In this document: piece by piece, positions 1 to 10,985 of the stretch
Layout of the letters: each line of letters opens with the position of its first letter
How positions within the stretch are numbered: position 1 is the stretch's first letter
NCBI GenBank assembly: GCA_963575745.1
Contig: CAUYUJ010014337.1
Coordinates: 118,821 to 182,820, forward strand
Source of the DNA: Prorocentrum cordatum
Lineage: Eukaryota > Sar > Dinophyceae > Prorocentrales > Prorocentraceae
Direction: 5' to 3'
DNA length: 64,000 nt
Translations under genes and position numbers: made by a program
The notes under the pieces: generated by a model
Database searches by the model: none
What the model was told of the DNA's origin: nothing
The model's input: the letters and a program-made list of their open reading frames with translations, nothing else

Positions 1-432
1 GGGTAGGAGCAACAAGGGCTGCGAAGGAGGAGAGGAAGAGGAGGGGAGGAGGAGGAGGAGAGGAGGAGGAGGAGGAGGAGGAGGAGGAGGAGGGGGGAGA
101 AGGAGGAGGAGGGGTCCCTGCGCGCACCAGCCTCCGAGGCGCTGGGCCCTTTAGAAGGGCCTCCGAGGGGCGCGCGGGGGCCCCATGGGAGACCTCGCCC
201 GCGGGCGGTGCCTGCAGTCAGCCGCGGAGGTCCGGGCCTTCTTCGGAGGCAAGTGAAGGAGGAGGAGGAGGAGGAGGAGGAGGGAGGAGGAGGAGGAGGA
301 GGAGGAGGAGGAGGAGGAGGAGGAGGAGGAGGAGGGAAGAAAGTTTCTGCGCACGCTGCCTCTCTTCTTCGCTTCCCCGCCCTCCGCGACCTCCTCCGCC
401 TGCCTCCCCGCCTGCGCCCTGCCTCCTCGGGC
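1..432. repeat. GGA/GAG triplet arrays at left edge
   Basis: Two purine-rich arrays of GGA/GAG units lie at about 28-112 and 253-335, separated by GC-rich unique sequence. Open frames through them read as poly-Glu/Gly or poly-Ser/Leu and are compositional artefacts. No gene is recognised. Confidence 0.85.
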
Positions 433-577
433 CCCAGGACACACAAACAAATTCACACAAATAAAAAGATTCCCCATATTTTCCCAGATGTTCTGGGTTT
501 CTGTCCTCCCCCCCACTTCCCATATTTCCTGGGAATCGGCGATTGCTTGTGTCTGTGTGCTTTTTCCCTCTTGAAAG
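433..577 (+). mobile_element. T4-family short dispersed element, copy 1
   Basis: This AT-richer 145-bp block starts CCAGGACACACAAACAAA, carries CCCCATATTTTCCC and CACTTCCCATATTTCC inside, and ends in TTGTGTCTGTG plus a pyrimidine tract and AAAG. The same ordered blocks recur at 11922-12079 and, diverged, at 13551-13728 and 61857-62040. The start (ACACAAA) and end (TTGTGTCTGT) are partly inverted-complementary. The pyrimidine tract with terminal AG resembles a 3' splice site, so an introner-like element is possible. No coding capacity. Confidence 0.6.
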
Positions 578-1475
578 ATCGGTCAACACCGAATCGGCAA
601 GCCGGCTCGAAGCTGAAAGTGCGTCGGATTCGGCCGCATCGGCACGGAGTCGGAATCGACTCGGATGCGCCAGGATGCACAACAGCGCCACGTCAGCATC
701 GGGCCGCAGCGGATCGCCCGAGAATATCGGAATCGGATCGAAGCGAACTGTCCAGAGCCGCTATCGTATCGGACCGTTCGGATCGGGATGGACCATGGAA
801 GGGCCTCCCCCACGGTTCTGCCTATCTCCCTCTCATTCGGCATCCCTGAATGGACCCAACACGAGATGAGGAGCATCTGAATCCCGCCGGGTCCCTTCGT
901 AGATGAGGGCATCAACCCTACCCCCACCAACCATCGATTCTCCTGAGTCGATGGGAGGCGGGGGTAGTATTCAAATGCCGCAACGTGCTCAACGGAGTCC
1001 GAACCCTACCCCCGCCGCCGATCAACGTGCCTGATCCGTTGATCGGCGAGGGTAGGGTTTGGAATTCGCCGCCGACTGAATCACCCCTTTCATGCCTGCC
1101 TTTGCGCCTCTGGAAACAACACTGCAAGACGGAAGAGAGTGTCTAAATGTTCGGCGCTCCGCGCGGGAGGTCCTACACGTCTCTCACGCCTAAAGTATTG
1201 AAACCCGCGTCTGAATCCCAGCCACGACATGATGTACATTACAATGTGTTCTGCGCGTCGCTTCTGGCACATGTAGATACGAATATGGGCTTGTACGTTT
1301 TTGGTGTATTAACTGCGCATGTGCGATGTAGACATGTCCTGGTATATTTCGACACTAGTTCAGGCACGGCTCATATTCTTAGATGATTTACATCTAGGTT
1401 TAAATGTAGGAGGAAACTGACCCGCTGAAGGTATATACTTCATTGCACATGGCACACCATGGCCACTGCAATGGG
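578..1475. other. Unique non-coding stretch with TCGGAATCGG motifs
   Basis: 571-800 contains scattered TCGGAATCGG/GGATCGGA-type motifs also dense at 4485-4720 and 44700-44935. 920-1080 has an imperfect repeat of CCTACCCCCGCCG-type text, partly inverted. 1140-1440 is unique, lower-GC sequence. No gene, RNA or motif is recognised. Confidence 0.5.
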
Positions 1476-2039
1476 AGGAGGAGGAGGAGGAGGAGGGAGA
1501 AGGGGAAGCGAGGAGGTCGCGCAGAACAGGGGTGGTGCTCGGACGAGGACGCGGAGGAGGAGGAGGAGGAGAAGGAAGAGGAGGACGAGGAGGAGGAAAG
1601 GAAGCTCGCCTCCCCCTGCTGCTGGCCGGAACTAGCTATGGGCGACGGCAGAACCCAGCTGGCGACCACCATCACGAAGGCCACCGCCGGGGCGGCGACG
1701 ACGACCGACGACGGCGATGACGGCCGCGGCGGTGGCCGCGACGGTGCGACGTCCACGACGGCGACCGCTACGGCGACCGCCGCGGCGACGACCACCGCGG
1801 CGACGACCGCTACGGCGACCGCCGCGGCGACGACCGCCGGCGGCGGCGGCGGCCGCGGCGGTGGCGGCGGCGGCCGCCGACGACGCGGCCAGACGGCCGA
1901 GGCGCGCCCGCAGGCTCGCGGCACGGCGGCGGGCGAGCGGGCCGCGCGCGCCTGGGGCGGCCGCGTGGAGGCGGCGGCGGCGGCGTGATCGACGACGACG
2001 ACGCGCCTGCGCGCAGCAGGCTCCCGCCGCTGCCGATGC

Positions 2040-2071
<32 letters not shown>

Positions 2072-2290
2072 CCACCGCCGCCGCCAAGGACGACGACGAT
2101 GATGACGCCGCGGACGACGCCAACGCCGGCGACGGCGGCGGGCGGCGCTGAGGGCGGCGGCGGTCGAGGCGGGGGCGGAGGCGGCGGGGGCAGGGGCGGT
2201 GGCGGCGACGTGTGGTGGAGGAGGCGGCGTGGTCGTCGGCCGTCGGGGCGGTTCGCAACACGAGCCACCGCCATACCGGCCAGGCCACCG
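1476..2290. repeat. GGA array grading into GCC/GAC triplet low-complexity DNA
   Basis: GGA/GAG units (1476-1610) pass into 600 bp of GCGACGACC, GCCGCC and GACGAC triplets with high GC. Both strands are open for hundreds of codons as poly-Ala/Arg/Pro/Thr. This is expected from stop-poor triplets and no domain is visible, so no gene is called. Confidence 0.8.
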
Positions 2291-2307
2291 CCAGTCTGAG
2301 CAATTGG

Positions 2308-2535
2308 GCGCCCGAGTTATCCGTGGTAACTCGGGTCCGGGGTAACTCGGGTTTGGATTCCCGAAAAACGAACCCGATTTATTCCTGACCCGAGTTACCC
2401 CTGATGATTCTGGGGCTCTGGACGCCCGAGTTATCCGGGGTAACTCGGGTCCGGGGTAAGTCGGGTTCGGCTTCCCGAAAAACGAACCCGAGTTATCCCT
2501 GACCCGAGTTATCCCTGATGATTCGGGGCTCTGAA
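2308..2535. repeat. T10 family: two tandem 115-bp palindromic units
   Basis: Two adjacent units begin GCCCGAGTTATCC at 2309 and 2424 (period 115). Each contains a GGTAACTCGGGTCCGGGGTAA block, a CCCGAAAAACGAACCCGA block and ends CCTGATGATTCGGGGCTCTG. ACTCGGGT/ACCCGAGT alternation gives strong self-complementarity within each unit. A diverged two-unit relative lies at 56099-56310. Confidence 0.75.
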
Positions 2536-3038
2536 GCAAGCATGCGTGCACCAGCACACAATGCCCGTCCAGGACAACACCCAAAGAACCAAAACGCGCT
2601 TTCGACGTGTCCGGCCTTCAGGGGCATCTGCCAGGCCCCAGGACCGTCAAAGAACTGCTCAGGATGAGGAGCTGGCCCCCGAGAGTGGGAACCTCTGGGT
2701 GCGCCATCCTCTAAGACTGGCCAGCGATGGTGTTGGTGCGAGCTGGTCCCCCGGAGTGGGTTAGGACTTCCCGCGACCTTGCATTTGCAAAATCAATACA
2801 TCGAACCTCTGGGTGCGCCATCCTCTAAGACTGGCCAGCGATGGTGCCGGTGCATACGTGCCCTGTGGAGATTCCGTGGGCGACAGCGGCGATTGCGCAG
2901 GGGCCATGTAAGCGCTCCCGACGGAAACGACGTCGTCGTCCTTGGTTCGGAAGCTGCTGGGCGAGTCTCGGGGCTCTCGTCACAACGGCTTGCGCAGAAT
3001 ACGCGACGGCCTCAACCCGCGATGTCCTCGATCGAGGA
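2536..3038. other. Non-coding stretch with one 40-bp direct repeat
   Basis: The text GAACCTCTGGGTGCGCCATC, continuing through CTCTAAGACTGGCCAGCGATGGTG, occurs at about 2690 and again at about 2803. Otherwise unique; no gene is recognised. Confidence 0.6.
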
Positions 3039-3845
3039 TAGATTTGGTGCCAACCATCCTGTGCTGCTGGGCCGCCGTATTGAAGAGACAGCGCCCCGCG
3101 TCCTCCTTCTTTTTCTCCTCCTCCCCTCCTCCCATCCGTATTCCTTATATAAACGAAGGCCCACGCGGATGCGTTCGAATGACACCATCGCACCCGTTTC
3201 GGCAGAGCCCTTCCACGCCTCGTGGCCCCAGAGTGAACTCCACGGAGGACTTCAGTGGCTACGACACCACCGCACCCAATTCAGCACACGCCTCAAACGC
3301 TTCGTGGCCCTCCAGGGAGCTGCAATCGAAAACCCCACAGGCTGCATTGGCATGGCATCGCCGCACCCAAGCCGGCAGACCCCTCACACGTGTTGTAGCC
3401 CACTAGATAGATCCACCGAGGGCCTCGGTGGCTGCGTTCGCATGGCACCGCCGCAGCCAACACGGCGCAACCCTCACACGCTTCGCGGCCCCATATGGGA
3501 GTTCCACCGAAGGCCCCAGTGGCTACGTTCGCACGGCACCACCGCACTCAATTCGGCACACCCCTCACGCGCTTCTTGACCCCATATGGGAGCGCCACAG
3601 AACGCCACAATGGCCGCGTTCGCATGGCACCACCGCGACCATGGTGGCACACCCCTCAAACGTTTCGAGGGCCCCGGCGGCGGCGTTCGCACGGCGCCGC
3701 CGGACCCGTTTCGGCGCACCCCTTATACGCTTCGTAGCCCCATTCGGAGATCCACCGCGGGCCCCAGCGGCTGCGTTCGCATGGCGTTACAGCACCCAAG
3801 TCGGCACACCCGTCACACGCTTCGTGGCTCCCAATTGAGTTTCAA
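3039..3845 (+). repeat. T12 element: leader plus about eight 90-bp satellite units
   Basis: A leader (CCAACCATCCTGTG at about 3049, then a pyrimidine-rich tract) is followed from about 3165 by head-to-tail units of about 90 bp. Each has GGCACCACCGCACCC, CACACCCCTCACACGCTTCG, a CCCATATGGGAG block and CCCCAGTGGCTGCGTTCGC. Units diverge by roughly 15-30 percent. The same leader and units occur in reverse orientation at 17232-16760, so this is a dispersed composite repeat. Open frames through it are period artefacts. Confidence 0.75.
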
Positions 3846-4485
3846 CGAAAGCGGTACCCACAGCACGGTACTCATGACCGCAGAGATGTTTGGGATACGT
3901 TTTTTGTCGGGCCATGCTGGGCCTGGGGGAGACTTCTCGTCACCGCCTCGGAATTCTGGCGGACAAGGTCAAGGCGGCGCGCGACCATGAGGCGAGGGGC
4001 ACCAGCGTAGCAAAGCTGCCATACAAGTCAAGACGAAGCCTACAGGCCTGCCAAACACTGAGTGCACAAGCAGCTGGCAGTGTGTGTGTGTGTATGTGTG
4101 TGTGTGTTTGTGAACTGCGCAACGCCACAGGCCGCGCGCACCCCTGGACAGGTCCGAAGGACGACGCCTGGCATCGGAAGCCAATGGGGCCGCGATCGAG
4201 GGCCGCCGCCCGCGACGGTGGCTGCGGAGCAGCGGCGGGAGCGGCGGCGGCGGCGGCGGAGGTGGCGGTGGCGGCCGCGAGGCGGCGGGAGTGGCGGCCG
4301 CGCGGCGGCCGGAGTGGCGGTGGCGGTTGCGAGGCGGGGATTGATCCACGGACCCCGCCTAGGGGTCGATCGTCGGGGACCCCGGCAGGCGGTGGACAGG
4401 GACACGTGTTGGCCCCCTCCCCCCAGCATGGCCCGCGTGTGATTGGCCCCTGATCCTTTGAACGAGCAGGGCAGGAAAGCCCCGA
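3846..4485. other. Non-coding stretch with GT and GCG microsatellites
   Basis: A (GT)n tract lies at 4080-4112 and a GGC/GCG triplet tract at about 4230-4335. The remainder is GC-rich unique sequence with no supported gene. Confidence 0.6.
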
Positions 4486-4720
4486 GTCGAATCGAGAAGT
4501 CGGATCAGCGACCGGAGTTCAGCGGATCGGCAAAAATCGGCAGCCAAGTTTCTGGAGAATTCAGATCGGCGGAGATCGGCGGCTAGTAAGTAGGCCTCCA
4601 TCAACAGAGCGGATTCTAAATCGGAACCCGAAATCGGATCGGATCGGAATCGGAAACCATCGACATCGAATCGAATCGGAGGAATCGAAAGGAGCCCTGC
4701 CAGGGCGGATCGGGCGGGTG
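4486..4720. repeat. Dispersed TCGGAATCGG-rich repeat, copy 1
   Basis: The stretch is dense in AATCGG/GGATCGG motifs, with ordered blocks AAATCGGCAGCC, GGAACCC-AAATCGG and GAGGAATCG ending AGCCCTG. The same blocks in the same order occur at 44698-44938. A looser relative lies at 571-800. Confidence 0.65.
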
Positions 4721-4872
4721 GTAAAATGAAATGAGGGGGGACCGAACTGGGGCGAAGAGAAAGGCCCTCGAGCAGCCCCTCAGGGCCCCTTCTGGGGCCT
4801 CTGACGGCTCCAAACGGGGTCCCACGGGGCCCCATTAGAGAGCCCTTTTCTTCGCTCCCCAGTTCCAGACAC

Positions 4873-5042
4873 CCGACGTCGGTGACTTTCTCACAACGTC
4901 GACCCCCGGAGGTCCTGGACCCCTTCACCGGGACCAGGGCTCCATCCCGACTCGTTCCTTGACGGTCCCGAAGCCCGGTCAGGGCCCCCAGAGGCCGAAA
5001 ATAGCGAAAAACCTCACGTCGTGATGTCTGAGAGAACGCGTT
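4873..5042 (+). mobile_element. T3-family TIR element, copy 1
   Basis: The block has CACAACGTCGACCCCCGGAG on the left, GACGGTCCCGAAGCCCGG and GGGCCCCCAGAGGCCGAAAA in the middle, and CCTCACGTCGTGATG on the right. The best preserved relative is 63368-63554, where both ends form clear terminal inverted repeats. Non-coding. Confidence 0.6.
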
Positions 5043-5079
5043 TCACGGGCGCTTGCCTTGGGAACATTCGGCGGCGCGT

Positions 5080-5425
5080 TTCGAACCGGGGGGTTGGCCC
5101 CCCCCCAACACTCGGCGCCGTCGATCGAAACCAGGGGGACTCCCCTCCCCCCCAAACCTCCCGCCTCCCGAACCCCCCCCCCCTCCCACCGTCCCCCCCC
5201 CTCGGCGCCGGCGCAGGCGGCCGACAGCAGCGCCGACGGCGGGGACGCAGCGACGATAACCAGAGGCAGCCCAAGAGGGGGGGGGGTTAACCCCTCCCCC
5301 CTGGTGACGAGGGGGGGGGTTCAAACCCCCCTCCCCCTCCCCCCTGGCGCTGGCGGCGGCGCTGGCGGCGGCCAGCAGCGCCGGCGCTGGCGCCGGCGAC
5401 GGCGGGGACGCAGCGACGATAACCA
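5080..5425. repeat. G/C-tract palindromes and duplicated GC block
   Basis: GGGGGGTTAACCCC and GGGGGGTTCAAACCCCCC palindromes (5278-5340) closely resemble a pair at 6247-6312, so the intervening CAC array is bracketed by related sequences. The block GGCGGGGACGCAGCGACGAT occurs at about 5239 and again at about 5400. Confidence 0.65.
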
Positions 5426-6168
5426 CCACTACCACAACCACCAGCACCACTACCACCACCGCCTCAACCCACCACCACCACCACCACCACCAACCCACCA
5501 CACAACCACCACCACCACCACCACCACCACCACAGCCACCACCACCACCACAACCACAACCACCACAACTCAGCATCGCCACCACCACCATAAAAAACCA
5601 CCACCACTACCATCACCACCACCACCACCACCACCACATTCTACTACGCCGCCACCACCACCGCCACAACCACCACCATTACCAGCAGCACAACCCACCA
5701 CCACCACAATCCACCACACCACCACCACAACCTCCACAAACCTCCACCACAATCCACCACCAGCACCACCTCCACAAACCACCGCCACCACCACAACCCA
5801 CCACCACCACCACCACAAACCACCACCACACCACCACCAAACCACCACCACCACAACCACCACCACAAGCCACACCACAACACCACAACCACCACCACCA
5901 CCAGCACCACCACAAACCACACACACACCACCACCACCACAACACCACCACCACACCCACCACCACCACCACCACCACAAACCACCACCACCCACCACAC
6001 CACCACCACAACACCACAACAAACCACCACCACCACCACCACCACCACCACCACCACAGCCACCACCACCACCACCACCGCCACCGCCACCACCACAACC
6101 CACCACCACCACCACCACCACCACCACCACCACCACCACCACCACCACCACCACCACCACCACCACCG
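5426..6168. repeat. CAC/ACC triplet array, about 740 bp
   Basis: This is an almost continuous CAC/ACC array with occasional CAA, CAG and CAT variants, purest at 6085-6166. It translates as poly-Thr/His/Pro (504 codons open on the plus strand) and poly-Val/Trp/Gly on the minus strand, which is the signature of a microsatellite rather than a protein. No gene is called. Confidence 0.95.
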
Positions 6169-6850
6169 TCGCCCTCGTCGACGCTCCCCGCTGCCGCAGC
6201 CCGCCGCCGCCGCCAGCCGAGGAGAGGGAGAGAGGAGAAGTAGAGGAGGGGGGGGATTCGAACCCCCCCTGTCCGTCACGGGAGGGGGGGGGGTTCGAAC
6301 CCCCCTCCCCCTCCATCCTCCATCCAGTGGGGGGGAGTCCGGTTCCAACCCCCCCCCTCCAAGCGACCACAGAACGCGCTCTTTCTGATGTCTTCGCGAC
6401 GCGAGGGGTCTGGGCTCCGGTCACCCCCCCATTACCACCCACCCGAGCGGAGGTGCCTCTTCGCAGCTCTCGGTGTCCGCAGGAGGCGGTGGGCCGAGCG
6501 GAGCGGGGGCCCCTCTTCGGGGCACGGGGACCCGGACAGACCAGGGCATCGACGCTTCCGGAAGCAGTGTAGACGTGGGTCGGCACTCTGCTGACTCGTC
6601 GCTCCCTTCCGCCGGGTCTGGCACAATCGTGGGTTGCAGAGACCCTGACGTGCCCCGGCACATGGGGCCGCCAGGTGGCGGGGCCTGTGCGTCCTACACG
6701 CCACTTCTGGCAACTCCTGGAGTGGTCTTCGCAGGCTGACAGCGGCCTGCACGGGCCGGAGCAGGACGGGGCCAGACATGAGACTGGGACACATTGGCGA
6801 ACACTGGTGACAAGGATATGCTCGGCGCCGGAAGGCGACAGCAACATCGG
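6169..6850. other. G/C palindromes then unique non-coding DNA
   Basis: 6247-6312 holds two GATTCGAACCC/GGTTCGAACCC palindromes embedded in G and C runs. 6370-6405 has an inverted match to the right edge of the T3 copy at 5020-5040. The rest is unique with no recognised gene. Confidence 0.5.
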
Positions 6851-7335
6851 GCATCGCTCCTCCTCCTCCTCCTCCTCCTCCTCCTCCTTCTTCTCGCGAC
6901 AATCGACTGAGACACAGCCGAATGACCTCAATCGCTAACACCCTTTGGCTCTCGTGGCGACGGCTTGCGTCAAGGCGCAGCTTGCAAAGATTCCGCGCCA
7001 GGACTGGAAGGAGGATGAAGATGAGGATGAGGATGGGGAGCATGAGAGCGACGGGACGAGGACGAGGATGTCAAGGATGAAAAGGATGGGAGAGTGGGAA
7101 GAGCATTGGGAGAAGCAGTCGGAGAAAGGGGGAGGAATCATGGATCGAAAAAAGGGTAACACGCTGTCAGGAAAGCGAGTACCGAGTGAAATTGGACGAT
7201 CGACCGAGCAACAGCAAGCCGAAGGTCTCAGGAGAAAGACCGCGGCGGGCGAGAACGAATGGGCGGCGCAGACGCCCGAGATGTCCGGCAGACAAGGAGA
7301 TCCGACGTCGCGGCGTCATCGTGGCGACACCCTCT
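6851..7335. other. CTC tract then unique non-coding DNA
   Basis: A CTC tract (6857-6891) is followed by GA-rich sequence (7015-7130) and unique DNA. Nothing is recognisable as a gene. Confidence 0.5.
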
Positions 7336-7885
7336 TGCCCCCAGCCCAAGGTGCCCTCAGCTTTTCGCTCAATTCTGGAGCCCCTCAGGCACTCTGGGAG
7401 TGGGGGCGGAGGTTTTGCAGGAGGGGGGAGTGGGGGAGGAGTGCGAAGGAGGGCGAAGGGGTCTGGGGGAGGAGTGCGAAGGAGGGCGAAGGGGTCTGCG
7501 GGAGGAGTGCGAAGGAGGGCGGAGGGGTCTGGGGGAGAAGGGTCCCCAGCCCAAGGTGCCCTCAGCTTTTCGCTCGATTCTGGAGCCCCTGAGGCCGCCT
7601 GGGCCTCGTGAGGGGGTGTTCGGGAGACCTTGGGGGCCTCCTTGGAATCCTAGAGGCACCGTGGGCCCGGGGGAAATTCTGGCAACACCCGACTGGGGGG
7701 GGGGGGGGGGAGGGCGGAGGGCGGAGGGTTGGAGAGGAGTGCGGAGGAGTCTGGAGGAGTGTGGCGGCACGGGGAGGGCCGGAGTGGGGTGGGGGGGGGG
7801 GGCGGGCGGAGGAATGGAGAGGAATGAAAACGAGGGCGGAGGCCAGGGGAACTTCTGGCAACACCCGACCTGTCTCGGCCATGCC
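7336..7885. repeat. Nested direct repeats and 33-bp minisatellite
   Basis: A 50-bp block (GCCCAAGGTGCCCTCAGC start) at 7336 recurs at 7547. Between them are three copies of a 33-bp unit, GAGTGCGAAGGAGGGCG plus AAGGGGTCTGGGGGAG (7432-7535). The text TTCTGGCAACACCCGAC recurs at about 7675 and 7853. G-runs of 18 and 14 lie at 7693 and 7790. Confidence 0.8.
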
Positions 7886-7974
7886 CCTTGGCCGAAGCTT
7901 CATCCAAGTCGTGGCCAACACTGCGGTCAAGCACAGAAATGCACTACTTCGTCGCGACGCTGGGCATGCCTGGT

Positions 7975-7982
7975 AGCGACGC

Positions 7983-8014
<32 letters not shown>

Positions 8015-8196
8015 CCCACGACGACGGGCGACGACGATGCACGACACCGACAAGATCGCGAATCTGTATGTTCGGCGATGACGGGCGTCATGGCGGGGGG
8101 GGGAGGGGCGGGGGGGGGGTATGACGTAACGCCCACCCCCACCGTGTGGCTCCGGCACCGCAGCCGCGCCCGCGCGCGCGACGCGACGAGCGACGA

Positions 8197-8237
<41 letters not shown>

Positions 8238-8312
8238 CACGACGACGACGACGATCACGACGACGACGACCGACGACGACGACGACGACGACCTCGACGA
8301 CGCGATCAACAT
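7975..8312. repeat. GAC/ACG triplet arrays
   Basis: (GAC)n tracts lie at about 7983-8040 and 8190-8310, separated by a G-rich block with TGACGGGCGTCATGG and ATGACGTAACGCCC. The same flanking words return, inverted, near 9745-9800. Confidence 0.85.
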
Positions 8313-8315
8313 GTA

Positions 8316-8645
8316 GGTGTCGATATGCACCACTGCGCCTGTGTACACCACAACGCTCGCGTGCACCACAGCGCGCGTGTATACCACAGCGCCTGCGTAC
8401 ACCGCAACAACCGTGTGCAACGCAGCGCCTGTGTACACCACAATGCTTGCGTACACTACAGCGCCGGCATAAAATTGCACACCGCAGCTACCATGTGCAA
8501 CACAGCGCCTGTGTACACCACAATGCTTGCGTGCACCGGAGCGCCCGTGCACGCCACAGCGCGTGTCTACACCACAGCATCCGCGTGCAACGCAGCGCTG
8601 GTGTACACCAAAATGCCTGCGTGCATAGGACAGGTAGAAGGAGCA
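8316..8645 (+). repeat. 18-24-bp minisatellite (CACAGCGC/GTGTACACCACA)
   Basis: About fifteen degenerate units of GTGTACACCACAATGCTTGC and GTGCACCACAGCGC type. The reverse complement of the same unit forms the array at 9095-9390, so the two arrays face each other across about 450 bp. Confidence 0.8.
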
Positions 8646-8717
8646 CGTACGTGAGGATTTGCTGCGGACAACTAGACGCCACGCGAGGAAATTGCTGATA
8701 ATCGAATGCGACGTTCT

Positions 8718-8838
8718 TCCCTCCTCCTCCTCCTCCTCCACTTCCACCTCCACCTCCACTTCCACCTCCACCTCCACCTCAACCTCCACCTCCTCCTCCT
8801 CCTCCTCCTCCTCCTCCTCCTCCTCCTCCTCCTCCTTG
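8718..8838. repeat. CTC / CCTCCA triplet-hexamer array
   Basis: Pyrimidine-only tract of TCC units with an internal CCACCT hexamer section (8743-8785). Confidence 0.9.
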
Positions 8839-9094
8839 CCCCCCGTCGTGCGGGTTGGCGCTACAGCGCACGTGCGCATCTCAGCGCGCACCGCGGAATG
8901 GTCTATTGAATCGGTCCAGTTGGTTCTCGGACGGCCAATTTAGCTGGAACCTCCTGGGCGCAAATGGAGGAGTTAGGGTGATGCGGGCGGACTCGGGAGG
9001 ACACGTATATTCCAGCGGCGCTATTGTTTCCAGTGGAATCCACAGGCGCTGCATTTTGTCATAAGGGTTCGTTCTCACATTCTATATACAACAC

Positions 9095-9392
9095 TGGGGC
9101 TGTGTTGCACACGGTTGCTGTGGTGCACACAGGCGCCGTGGTGCACACAAGCACTGCAATGCACGCAGGCATTGTGGTGTATACTGGTGCTGTGTTCCAC
9201 ACGGCTGATGTGGTAAATGCAAGCGCTGTGGTGTGCACAAGAACTGTTGTGCCCGCAGGCACGGTGGCACAAACTGACGCTGTGTTGCACGCGGCTGCTG
9301 TGGTGTACATAGGCGGTGGTGTACACAGGCGCTGTGGTGCACGCAGACACTGCGGTGTACACAGGAGTTGTGGTGAAAATCGCCACCTACAT
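9095..9392 (-). repeat. Inverted partner of the 8.3-kb minisatellite
   Basis: Units such as GCTGTGGTGCACGCAGGC and GTGTTGCACACGGCTGCTG are reverse complements of the 8316-8645 units. Frames in it show repetitive Ala/Val/Thr text and are not regarded as genes. Confidence 0.8.
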
Positions 9393-9559
9393 GCTGGCGC
9401 TAACCGTCCTCCGTCACTCCTAGGCATTCCCAACCGCCGCTGGCGCGAAACGTGACGTCATCGACCCCCTCCATCCCCCCCTAGATGATTGCCGTCATCG
9501 GCCCGGAATAAAAAGCAGGCTTCAGCCGCGTCCGCGCGCACGACGACTATGAGCGACGA

Positions 9560-9573
9560 GCGACAAGCCACGA

Positions 9574-9635
<62 letters not shown>

Positions 9636-9640
9636 TGCGG
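9560..9640. repeat. GAC triplet array
   Basis: About 24 consecutive GAC units. It is preceded by ATGAGCGACGAGCGACAA, resembling the sequence upstream of the 8190 array. Confidence 0.9.
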
Positions 9641-10018
9641 ACCAGACTCCTATGCGGATTCCTACGCGGACACCTACGCGGATCCCAATGCGCACAGCGG
9701 CAGTGCTCGGAGCGCACTAGGGGGCAGTGCCCGGAGCGCACTGGAAGGGGGAGCGTTACGTCTTGGGGGGGGGGCGGGGGCCATGACGCCCGTCATGCCC
9801 CAAGCAATAAAGAAACGGGCTCCAACGACGATGAACCAATCAGACTATGGGCCACGACGGACGAAGACGACGACGACGACGACAACGGACGACGACCGTG
9901 GGAAACCAAACCTCCGACCGACACCGCTGCCCTCCCACACCTCTCCAATGGGGCCTTCCGGCCCGACCTTCACGGGGAATCCGGCGGTGGCGCCGAGGGC
10001 GCCCCCCAGGAGGTCCAA

Positions 10019-10470
10019 AAGGCCGTCACCGAGGCGAGGGTAGCGGTCTCTGATCTGATACGATCCAGGGCTTCGCCCTGGATCGTTCCGTGACGGTCCA
10101 GAGGCCCAGCGAGGGCCGCGGGCAGCGGCAAGTAAACGAGGCAAGGTCAGCGGTCTCGGTGCCTTGTCCTCCTCTGAGAGCGACGACGGACAGCGTGCAG
10201 CGCTGTCATTGAGTCGAAAGGAAGACCCTTCCCTTTGATCCCTTCCCCGGGGAGAGGAGGGGGCGGGTCCCGAGGGGGTGGTCCTGGGGGGTGGTCCCGG
10301 GTCAGAATGCCACCCTCCCAGGGCCCATGGCGCGCCCTCTTCCCTCCCATTTCCGTCGAGGGCCGAGGCCTCCGGGGTCGGCGGCACTGGCCGCAAGGCC
10401 TTAGTAACAAACGAGGCAAGGTCAGCGGTCTCGGTGCCCTGTCCTCCTCCGAGAACGACGGCGGACAACG
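10019..10470. repeat. Short direct repeats around GGTCTCGGTGCC
   Basis: The block AACGAGGCAAGGTCAGCGGT followed by CTCGGTGCC and TGTCCTCCTC occurs at about 10133 and 10408. A shorter version with AAGGCCGTCACCGAGGCGAG occurs at 10019 and 12080. No gene is recognised in the surrounding GC-rich DNA. Confidence 0.65.
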
Positions 10471-10619
10471 GCGACGACGGTGGACCACGACGGACGACGG
10501 GGCGCGGCCGTGTGCAGCAGCGGCGACGCCGCTGGAGTCGGCTGGGCCGCAACCTCCCCGCCCCCCTAGCTTCCTCTCTGATCATGGTGCCCTGGCAAGG
10601 GCGAGAAATCCCGGCAGAG

Positions 10620-10985
10620 GTTCTCCTCCTCATCCTCCTTTTCCTCCTCCTCACTTGCCCTCCTCCTCCTCGTCCTCCTCCTGCTCATCATCCTCCTCCT
10701 TCTGCTCCTCCTCCTCCTCCTCCGCCTTCTCCTTTTCCTCCTCCTCCTCCTCCTCCTCCTCCTCCTCCTCCTCCACTTGTTCCTTCTCCTCCTCCTCCTC
10801 CTCCTCCTCCTCCTTCTCCTCCTCCTCCTCCTCCTCCTCCTCCTCCTTCTCCACCTCCTCCTCCTCCTCACTCCTCCCTCTGCGTCTCCTCCCTCCTCAT
10901 CTCCCTCTCTCCCTCCTCCCCCGCCCCCACCTCTGCATCTGCTCTCCTCATCCACCTCCGCCTCTGCCTCCTCCTCCTCCTCTCT
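10620..10985. repeat. TCC/CTC triplet array, about 350 bp
   Basis: Pyrimidine-only TCC array with TTC and CAC variants, one of more than a dozen such tracts in the window. Confidence 0.9.

Noticed and set aside
6247-6312. GGTTCGAACCC words resembling a tRNA T-arm
   Set aside because: They are simple palindromes inside G and C runs; no acceptor stem, anticodon arm or D-arm can be placed around them.
5058-6572. 504-codon Thr/His/Pro open frame
   Set aside because: It is the CAC triplet array read as codons; no domain, and the opposite strand is equally open.
7259-8698. 479-codon frame
   Set aside because: Composed of the 33-bp minisatellite, GAC arrays and the 18-24-bp minisatellite.
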